Positions 6,018-10,567 of a stretch of DNA of 10,567 bases are shown here, in pieces. The notes below the pieces were generated by a model. The model made no database searches. It saw only the letters and a list, made by a program, of their open reading frames with translations, and had not been told where the DNA came from. The translations under genes and the position numbers were made by a program. Source of the stretch: Candidatus Wirthbacteria bacterium CG2_30_54_11 (GTDB lineage Bacteria > Patescibacteriota > CG2-30-54-11); assembly GCA_001873755.1 (NCBI GenBank), contig MNZT01000113.1, forward strand, positions 1 through 10,567, given 5' to 3'. Within the stretch, counting starts at the first letter, position 1. Each line of letters starts with the position of its first letter.

Positions 6018-7286
6018 TTAGAGGGCAGCAGATGACAGTTCTTCTTCGATCCTGAGGAGCTGGTTGTATTTGGCAGTGCGCTCACTGCGGGCAGGGGCTC
6101 CGGTCTTGATCTGGCCGACGCCGGTACCGACTACGAAGTCAGCAATGGTGGTGTCCTCGGTCTCGCCGCTGCGGTGAGAGACGACATTGGTCCAGTTGTT
6201 CTTCCGGGTCAGGGCGATGGCATCGAGGGATTCAGAGATAGAGCCGATCTGATTGACCTTGACGAGCAGGGAATTGCAGACATCCTGCTTGATGGCTTCA
6301 TCGATCCGTTTGATATTGGTCACCAGGAGATCGTCACCGACGAGCTGATGCGTTTTGCCCAGGGTCTGATTGAGCAGCTTCCAGCCGGCCCAGTCATCCT
6401 CGGCCAGCATGTCTTCGAGGGAAAAGATGGGATATTTTTCGCACCAGCCTTTGATCTTCTGTACCCAGGCCGAGGAGTCCAGTGTCTCGCCTTCTTTTTT
6501 CAGTACATACATGCCGTCTTTATAAAATTCAGAGGCAGCCGCATCGAATCCGAGTACGATGTCAGTCCCGGCCTTGTATCCTGCCTGCTCGATAGCCTGG
6601 AGCAGGATGTCGACCGGTTCGGTATTGGAGCTGATCTCGCTGGGAGCAAAGCCGCCTTCGTCGCCGACCGTGATGGTGTAGTGGTTTTTTTTCAGGATTG
6701 TCTTCAGCGTCTGATAGACTTCGACTCCTGCCCGCAGACGGTCGCGGTAGGCAGGGATGGCTTTGGTGGTCGGGATGATGAAGAATTCCTGCACATCGGT
6801 CGCCCAGTTGGCGTGTTTGCCGCCGTTGAGCACATTGAACATGACCTGGGGGAGCAGCATGTTCTCGTTTGCGGAAAGCCGGCCGATATAGCGGTAGAGC
6901 GGCAGTCCGGCATCCTGCGCAGCAGCCCGCATGACCGCCATGGAGACGCCGAGGATGGCGTTGGCGCCAAGGTTGGATTTGGTCTCGGTGCCGTCGAGGT
7001 CGATCATGAGCTGGTCGAGGCCTCGCTGGTCGCCCGGGTCCTTGCCGGAGACGGCTGCGGCGATCGTGGTATTTACATTATTGACTGCTTTGAGCACACC
7101 TTGACCCAAGTACCGTCCGGGATCACCATCTCTGAGCTCCAGTGCTTCATGGGAGCCGGTCGACGCGCCGGAGGGGACTGCGGCTCTGCCCATGACGCCA
7201 TTTTGCAGTGTCACATCTACTTCTACGGTTGGATTGCCTCTGGAGTCAATGATCTCGCGGGCATGAACGAGGGAAATGGTAGACAT
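6018..7286 (-). CDS. eno: Enolase (phosphopyruvate hydratase)
   Basis: Enolase converts 2-phosphoglycerate to phosphoenolpyruvate in glycolysis, in the cytoplasm. The 422-residue product is of normal bacterial length. It has REIIDSRGNPTVEVDV (10-25), the substrate loop GASTGSHEALELRDGD (40-55), catalytic Glu210 in GDEGGFAP, Mg ligands Asp248, Glu291 and Asp318 (FDAAASEFY, SLEDML, GDDLLVTN), catalytic Lys343 (LVKVNQIG), SHRSGETEDT (370-379) and Lys394 (KTGAPARSER). Small departures from the common form are LEDM where most bacteria have IEDG/P, and KVNQ for KFNQ. The ATG at 7286 gives the standard MSTISLVHAREI start, with GAGG 11 nt upstream. The open frame up to 7379 runs through the promoter region. 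It is the first gene of the minus-strand operon and ends with TAA. Confidence 0.98.
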   Translation of the reverse strand: MSTISLVHAREIIDSRGNPTVEVDVTLQNGVMGRAAVPSGASTGSHEALELRDGDPGRYLGQGVLKAVNNVNTTIAAAVSGKDPGDQRGLDQLMIDLDGTETKSNLGANAILGVSMAVMRAAAQDAGLPLYRYIGRLSANENMLLPQVMFNVLNGGKHANWATDVQEFFIIPTTKAIPAYRDRLRAGVEVYQTLKTILKKNHYTITVGDEGGFAPSEISSNTEPVDILLQAIEQAGYKAGTDIVLGFDAAASEFYKDGMYVLKKEGETLDSSAWVQKIKGWCEKYPIFSLEDMLAEDDWAGWKLLNQTLGKTHQLVGDDLLVTNIKRIDEAIKQDVCNSLLVKVNQIGSISESLDAIALTRKNNWTNVVSHRSGETEDTTIADFVVGTGVGQIKTGAPARSERTAKYNQLLRIEEELSSAAL

Positions 7287-7333
7287 GTAAGTGGCATCCT
7301 CGTGAAGAGTAAAGTCAGGATCAAAGCAGCCGA

Positions 7334-7342
7334 ATAGTACCA
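7334..7342 (-). promoter_or_regulatory. Extended -10 promoter for eno
   Basis: On the minus strand this reads TGGTACTAT: a TGn extension joined to the -10 hexamer TACTAT. A start about 7 nt downstream would give a leader of roughly 40 nt. The -35 position at 17-bp spacing (TGGCAG) is poor, which is tolerable for an extended -10 promoter. The same nine bases occur upstream of the aminotransferase gene. AGTACC (7336-7341) and GGTACT (7353-7358) also form an inverted repeat over this site. Confidence 0.45.
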
Positions 7343-7373
7343 TAGAACAGCGGGTACTGCCATACATTATGTC

Positions 7374-7419
7374 TTCCAAAAGAGGCGTCTCGACATCACG
7401 TCGGGGCGCCTCTTTGGAA
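7374..7419 (-). terminator. Bidirectional-type intrinsic terminator between eno and the aminotransferase gene
   Basis: TTCCAAAAGAGGCG (7374-7387) pairs with CGCCTCTTTGGAA (7407-7419) as a 13-bp stem with one bulged A. Inside it, CGAC (7391-7394) and GTCG (7400-7403) extend the hairpin. The A-run and T-run at the stem base (TCTTTT on the minus strand, TCTTT on the plus strand) are typical of terminators that work both ways. The likely job is to end the aminotransferase transcript before the eno promoter. It lies 226 bp past the aminotransferase stop because a repeat element sits between them. Confidence 0.7.
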
Positions 7420-7431
7420 ATGATCGTAAGT

Positions 7432-7627
7432 TGTCACTCTGAGTTCCGCGAAGGTACGTCGTTCCCGCTTCGACGACTCAGCGACCGCCTCAGGGCGAGT
7501 CTCGTTTTAACGGAGGCGAGCGCGAACGACGTACCGAAGAGCCTCCTTGGTGTACTGGGAATCAATGCAGACCCTTCGCCCTTCGCCCTTCGACTACGCG
7601 AGGCTTCGCTCAGGGCTCAGGGTGACA
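7432..7627. repeat. About 196-bp composite intergenic element with terminal inverted repeats (MITE-like)
   Basis: The ends are TGTCACTCTGAG (7432-7443) and CTCAGGGTGACA (7616-7627), inverted repeats matching at 11 of 12 positions. Inside, GGTACGTCGTTC (7453-7464) and GAACGACGTACC (7524-7535) are a perfect 12-bp inverted pair that would fold into a large hairpin. On the right lie three perfect CCCTTCG heptamers (7572-7592) and GCGAGGCTTCGC (7598-7609). No credible gene is present in 7287-7645; this element, the terminator and the eno promoter account for most of that gap. No clear target duplication flanks it. The TGTCA...CTGAG / CTCAGGGTGACA type of end is common in dispersed repeats of uncultivated bacteria (recognised, not searched). 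Confidence 0.65.
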
Positions 7628-7645
7628 TGCCTATGACCTGTCTGT

Positions 7646-9010
7646 CTATGCGACAAAGACCTTGTGGAATTTTTCCAGTTTGGAGAGCATGGAAGCGAGT
7701 TCTGCTTTGGGCGGGAGGAGGGTGGTGCGGAAGTGATTGGTGCCCGCCCGCTGCCCGAATCCGCTGCCCGGGACGAACAGGATGCCGGTTTCCTCGAGCA
7801 GAGTTGTGCAGTAGTCCACGTCAGTCTTGCCGGCGGGGAGATCGAGATGAGGGAAGGCGTACATGGCGCCTTGAATCTCGGCGGTATGCATGCCGGGGAT
7901 ACGATTGATGCCTTCGTACATGAGCTTGGCTTTTTCCTCGAGATTGCGCTGGAGCTCCTTGTATTCACGATCGTAGATGGTAAAGGAGGCCTCGCCTGGT
8001 CTGGGAGGAGTTACCATGAGCCCCATCGCCACCTGGCCGATGTGGTTGGCGCAGAGCGATACGCTTTGAATCTTCACCATCTGGTCGTAGACCTCGGTCG
8101 GGATATTGCGCATTTCCATGTAGCCCATCCTCAGTCCGCACTCGCCGACCGCTTTGGAGCCACTGTGAAAGCTGAAGAGCGATACGTCGTCAGCCTTTAG
8201 CTCGAGCACATGTTTGGCAAAGGAGTAGAATTTGTTTCCGTTGAAAATGTTGTCCTGGTAGACCTCGTCCGCGAGAATGGTGAGGTTATGCTCCTGGGCG
8301 AACTTGATGGTGTCGATGATATCGTGCTCCGGGAGTACGTCACCGGTCGGATTGCCCGGATTGATGACGACGAGCGCTTTGATGTCGATACCCCGCTTTT
8401 TGGCTTCGCTGTAGGCACGTTCCATCTCCGCCACATTGGTCTCCCAGTCGTGCTCTTCGTCGAGATAGTAGCCGACCGCCTGCCCTCCCAGCGCCGTGAT
8501 ACTGGCAGAGTAGAGCGGATAGCGGGGAACCGGGATCATGATGCCGGTCTTCGGGGAAGAGATGATAGCCTGAAGAACGCTCTTCACGGCGGGGCTGGCG
8601 CCGTCCGTGAGCATGATCATGTCAGGGCTGGCCGGGATACTGTCGCGGCGGGTGATGAATTCGGCGACCTGTCTGCGTACATATTCCAATCCGGCGCTCT
8701 CGGTATAGCGTCCAACCGTACGGGTGATATCGATGATGGTGCGGGCCCGCTGATGGAGATCGGCATGGATGACCTCATTGCCGTTCTGATCTTTGATGGA
8801 GGTGCCGATCAGGTCCGGCGAGGTCACGAGCGCAAGTACCTGTCTGAGGTAGCTGAGAGGCCGCTGTCCCAGCTCCTGGGGGTTGCCGAGGTTGCACTTG
8901 ACGATGGTGCGGCCTTCTTTTTCCATCTGCCCAGCTCTGGTGACGAGCGCGCCGCGTACTTCGTATTGCATGTCGATGACGTTCTTCGAGATGTCGTTGA
9001 GGGTGAGCAT
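7646..9010 (-). CDS. Alanine aminotransferase-like, PLP-dependent class I/II aminotransferase (eukaryotic ALT type)
   Basis: The likely reaction is L-alanine + 2-oxoglutarate to pyruvate + L-glutamate in the cytoplasm. The 454-residue product follows the animal/plant ALT pattern throughout: N-terminal NVIDMQYEVRGALVTRA, then GQRPLSYLRQVLAL, INPGNPTG (216-223), ILADEVYQDN (245-254, with Asp248 and Tyr251), the PLP lysine Lys286 in SFHSGSKAVGECG, QGAMYAFP (380-387), and LLEETGILFVPGSGFGQR with Arg428 in HFRTTLLPP. The start chosen is ATG at 9010, with AGGAG 6 nt upstream; an in-frame ATG at 9046 lacks such support. It has its own predicted promoter and ends with TAG. Substrate choice is inferred from family; related enzymes can also use glyoxylate/glycine. 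It could feed on, or make, the pyruvate downstream of enolase. Confidence 0.92.
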   Translation of the reverse strand: MLTLNDISKNVIDMQYEVRGALVTRAGQMEKEGRTIVKCNLGNPQELGQRPLSYLRQVLALVTSPDLIGTSIKDQNGNEVIHADLHQRARTIIDITRTVGRYTESAGLEYVRRQVAEFITRRDSIPASPDMIMLTDGASPAVKSVLQAIISSPKTGIMIPVPRYPLYSASITALGGQAVGYYLDEEHDWETNVAEMERAYSEAKKRGIDIKALVVINPGNPTGDVLPEHDIIDTIKFAQEHNLTILADEVYQDNIFNGNKFYSFAKHVLELKADDVSLFSFHSGSKAVGECGLRMGYMEMRNIPTEVYDQMVKIQSVSLCANHIGQVAMGLMVTPPRPGEASFTIYDREYKELQRNLEEKAKLMYEGINRIPGMHTAEIQGAMYAFPHLDLPAGKTDVDYCTTLLEETGILFVPGSGFGQRAGTNHFRTTLLPPKAELASMLSKLEKFHKVFVA

Positions 9011-9054
9011 CGGTTCTCCTGTCCATACAAGGAATTGTTGATACAAACGTAGTC

Positions 9055-9063
9055 ATAGTACCA
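9055..9063 (-). promoter_or_regulatory. Extended -10 promoter for the aminotransferase gene
   Basis: The minus strand reads TGGTACTAT, identical to the eno site. At 17-bp spacing the -35 hexamer is TTGCGT (9078-9083), matching the first three consensus bases. A start about 7 nt downstream gives a leader of about 38 nt, close to that predicted for eno. AGTAC/GTACT half-sites also flank this region. Confidence 0.45.
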
Positions 9064-9113
9064 AAAATGGCGATTCTACGCAAAGTACTGCCACCGGCGG
9101 GCTGAAAGGCTGC

Positions 9114-10259
9114 TCAGGCAAAGAAGCTGCCCGAGAGGTCGTGGGGTGTAATGAGGTCAAACGACGCAGTGGGGTAGGCGGTGGCGAAGGCTGATGGAAT
9201 TCGGGTTTTGCGGTTCTGGTTCCATTTGAACTCAAAGGCTGACAGATGGTCCGTTGATTCTTCGAGATAGTCGATCTCCTGCTGACCATAGGTGCGCCAG
9301 AAGAAAGGGCGGTTGGTACGGTCATGATAGTGATTCTGCTCGATGCGTTCGGTTACGGCGAAATTTTCCCAGAGCGCCCCGGTATCCGGTCTGCTTTCCA
9401 GTGGGGAAAAGTTGTCGATGAGGGCATTTCTGATTCCCAGATCCCAGAAATAGATCTTGCGGGACTTCGTGATCTCGGAACGCAGGTTCCGCCGGTAGCC
9501 GCCGAGGCGGTACAGGATAAAGGTATCCTCGAGGAGCTGAATATACCGCTGGACTACTGTTTGATCTATGCCGAGCTGAATGGCAAGTTCCTGGTATGAC
9601 ACCTCCGAACCGATCTGGAATGCGAGCAGCCGCAACAGTGAAGTGAGTATCTCTGTTTTTTTGACGGTCTGATAAGCAAAAATATCCTTGAATACATAGC
9701 TGTTGACCAGCTCCCTGAGGAGGCCGGGAGCCTGGCGTTCGTCGGCCAGAGCTGCGTCCGGGTACGACCCAAATCTGAGCAGTGAGGGCAGAGCCCGCTG
9801 CCGGGTCAGGAGCGAGGACGTGGTATGCAGTTCCTGCAGGGTCAGGGGATAGAGGTGAAATGTCCGCTGGCGTCCGGCCAGAGATTCGGCGATCTGGTTG
9901 GACAGCTCAAAACTCGATGATCCGGTGGAGATCACCTGGACTTGGGGATATTCATCCACGAGGATCTTGAGCACCAGTCCTATGTTGGCGATCCTCTGCG
10001 CTTCGTCCAGGACGATGAGGTCGAGATTCTGTAGTGTCGGTCCGATCGAGCCGATAGTTTCGTAGGCAAATACCGACCGGACGTCCTGATAATCACAGTT
10101 GAAGTATTCCGACCGGACCTGCGCTTTCGCTACGATCTCCCTGACCAGTGTCGTCTTGCCGACCTGGCGGGGCCCGTAGATGATGACGGCAGGCTGTTTG
10201 GAGCCTCCGGGCAGCAAGACTGATTCGATTATGGATTGTAACTGGCGGGCTATGGTCAT
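9114..10259 (-). CDS. AAA-type ATPase with DUF4143 and C-terminal PD-(D/E)xK-like domain
   Basis: The 381-residue product belongs to the widespread family of ATPases paired with DUF4143. The N-terminal P-loop domain has Walker A GPRQVGKTT (29-37, Lys35), Walker B LDLIVLDEAQR (79-89), and a sensor-like STGSSSFEL (111-119). The middle (about 180-260) looks helical, including a winged-helix-like QLGIDQTVVQRYIQLLED. The C-terminal part resembles a PD-(D/E)xK nuclease fold: ALWENFAV, then EIDYLEE, then AFEFKWN with an ExK-type pair. The cellular role of the family is unsettled. The ATG at 10259 has no good Shine-Dalgarno; the length is normal for the family. It ends with TGA, 103 bp before the aminotransferase start, and reads as a separate unit with its own promoter. 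Confidence 0.93.
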   Translation of the reverse strand: MTIARQLQSIIESVLLPGGSKQPAVIIYGPRQVGKTTLVREIVAKAQVRSEYFNCDYQDVRSVFAYETIGSIGPTLQNLDLIVLDEAQRIANIGLVLKILVDEYPQVQVISTGSSSFELSNQIAESLAGRQRTFHLYPLTLQELHTTSSLLTRQRALPSLLRFGSYPDAALADERQAPGLLRELVNSYVFKDIFAYQTVKKTEILTSLLRLLAFQIGSEVSYQELAIQLGIDQTVVQRYIQLLEDTFILYRLGGYRRNLRSEITKSRKIYFWDLGIRNALIDNFSPLESRPDTGALWENFAVTERIEQNHYHDRTNRPFFWRTYGQQEIDYLEESTDHLSAFEFKWNQNRKTRIPSAFATAYPTASFDLITPHDLSGSFFA

Positions 10260-10275
10260 GGCGTTTAGCGTAATT

Positions 10276-10313
10276 ACATGAGTTGCGTCATGATATTAAC
10301 ATGAATTGCATGA
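10276..10313. promoter_or_regulatory. Repeated CATGA boxes overlapping the ATPase promoter (putative operator)
   Basis: ACATGAGTTGCGTCATGA (10276-10293) and ACATGAATTGCATGA (10299-10313) are direct repeats that differ by one substitution and a 3-nt gap. TCATG and CATGA across the junction also make an inverted repeat with a 7-nt spacer. Together they cover the -10 box, the spacer and the probable start region of the minus-strand promoter, as a repressor site would. The binding protein is unknown. Confidence 0.45.
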
Positions 10314-10321
10314 CTTTACAA
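10293..10321 (-). promoter_or_regulatory. Sigma70-type promoter for the DUF4143 ATPase gene
   Basis: On the minus strand a -35 TTGTAA (10316-10321), a 17-bp spacer and a -10 TAATAT (10293-10298) are present. Each hexamer matches consensus at four of six positions. The predicted start near 10286 leaves a leader of about 27 nt before the ATG at 10259. Confidence 0.5.
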
Positions 10322-10340
10322 ATACAAGTCTTGTACACTC

Positions 10341-10392
10341 GAAGATGAGCCTGAACGAGGGTACGAAATCGAGACGAAGACGAGCCTGAATG
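10341..10392. repeat. 17-bp direct repeat, 35 bp apart, upstream of the transposase-like gene
   Basis: GAAGATGAGCCTGAACG (10341-10357) and GAAGACGAGCCTGAATG (10376-10392) match at 15 of 17 positions. They lie just before the -35 box of the plus-strand gene. They may be transposase-binding sites near the end of an insertion sequence. A TGTACA at 10332-10337 could mark that end, but no second end is in the window. Confidence 0.5.
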
Positions 10393-10393
10393 G

Positions 10394-10422
10394 TTGACGC
10401 AAAAAACGAAGGGGGTCATACT
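10394..10422 (+). promoter_or_regulatory. Sigma70-type promoter for the right-edge transposase-like gene
   Basis: TTGACG (10394-10399; five of six), a 17-bp spacer and CATACT (10417-10422; four of six) form a good promoter on the plus strand. The predicted start falls at about 10429, on the first possible ATG. The mRNA would therefore be leaderless, or have a leader of about 12 nt if translation begins at the in-frame ATG at 10441. Confidence 0.5.
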
Positions 10423-10428
10423 ATTTGG

Positions 10429-10567
10429 ATGATACTACAAATGGATGATTCACGGCTCCGGACACTCGATCAAATCAAGGCCTTCCTGGGTTCAAATCAG
10501 TTCGACTTTCGCATCAAGATAAAAAGCGAAGCGTACCAATGGGTCAATGACAGACTGATACAATTCA
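10429..10567 (+). CDS. N-terminal fragment of a transposase/integrase-like protein (runs off the window)
   Basis: The frame is open from ATG 10429 to the window end, about 46 codons. A second in-frame ATG at 10441 gives MDDSRLRTLDQIKAFLGSNQ and then a basic, helical stretch (FRIKIKSEAYQWVNDRLIQF). This resembles the N-termini of integrase-core (DDE, IS481-like or related) transposases that are common in Patescibacteria genomes, where a short helix-turn-helix region precedes the rve domain. The catalytic domain is outside the window, so the assignment rests on pattern memory. The predicted promoter and a 17-bp direct repeat lie immediately upstream, as expected at an IS end. No Shine-Dalgarno lies at a useful distance from either ATG. 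The start at 10441 is as likely as 10429. Confidence 0.5.
   Translation, partial: MILQMDDSRLRTLDQIKAFLGSNQFDFRIKIKSEAYQWVNDRLIQF

Noticed and set aside
6174..7337. 387-codon open frame on the plus strand
   Set aside because: It lies antisense to enolase, whose full set of catalytic motifs is on the minus strand. The plus-strand translation matches no recognisable domain and arises from GC-rich codon bias.
7572..7592. Three CCCTTCG units as a CRISPR or satellite array
   Set aside because: The units are only 7 bp with no spacers, and they form part of a larger composite element.
7369..7908. 179-codon plus-strand frame through the intergenic repeat
   Set aside because: It runs from a terminator through inverted repeats into the antisense of the aminotransferase gene. 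Its translation is Arg/Ser-rich repeat sequence with no supported start site.
8210..9052. 280-codon open frame on the plus strand
   Set aside because: It is antisense to the aminotransferase, which has clear motifs and a strong ribosome-binding site. The antisense product has no recognisable features.
9114..10259. DUF4143 ATPase as part of a defence system
   Set aside because: The family is widespread in ordinary genomes, and no partner nuclease, helicase or toxin-antitoxin gene accompanies it here.

Overview
The window looks like a piece of an uncultivated, moderately GC-rich bacterial chromosome. It carries housekeeping genes, cell-envelope genes of unknown function and mobile-element debris. 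A Patescibacteria/CPR-like source is my best guess. It rests on the helix-hairpin-helix plus LytR_C envelope protein, on the style of the transposase start at the right edge, and on the short intergenic repeats. It is an inference, not a measured result. TGA closes at least three genes (manC, the 285-aa membrane protein and the ATPase), so the TGA-to-glycine code of Gracilibacteria/Absconditabacteria does not apply.

Layout, left to right. Positions 1-266 are the right end of an IS5-family insertion sequence with the C-terminus of its transposase. It abuts a plus-strand gene for a small four-helix membrane protein (300-677), which ends at a strong terminator. From 779 to 7286 everything is on the minus strand. 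In transcription order it reads enolase, a cytoplasmic HhH / TM / LytR_C protein, a second TM-plus-linker protein, mannose-1-phosphate guanylyltransferase, DprA, and a class I glutamine amidotransferase. Spacings from eno to manC are 9-21 nt, and the manC ribosome-binding site overlaps the preceding stop codon, so these four are probably one operon. dprA and the amidotransferase follow after gaps of 106 and 55 nt that hold repeats or a palindrome.

The 359-bp gap at 7287-7645 holds an extended -10 promoter for eno, a bidirectional-type terminator, and a roughly 196-bp element bounded by 12-bp near-perfect inverted repeats. Then come a eukaryote-type alanine aminotransferase (7646-9010) and a DUF4143-type ATPase (9114-10259), both on the minus strand. 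The last 300 bp hold a promoter with repeated CATGA boxes for the ATPase, a 17-bp direct repeat, and the promoter and first codons of a plus-strand transposase/integrase-like gene that runs off the window.

The cluster joins central metabolism (enolase), sugar-nucleotide supply (GDP-mannose), two uncharacterised envelope proteins that share a short motif outside the membrane, and DprA, the recombination mediator used in DNA uptake. The least described part is the pair of envelope proteins between eno and manC. No tRNA, rRNA or CRISPR array was seen.
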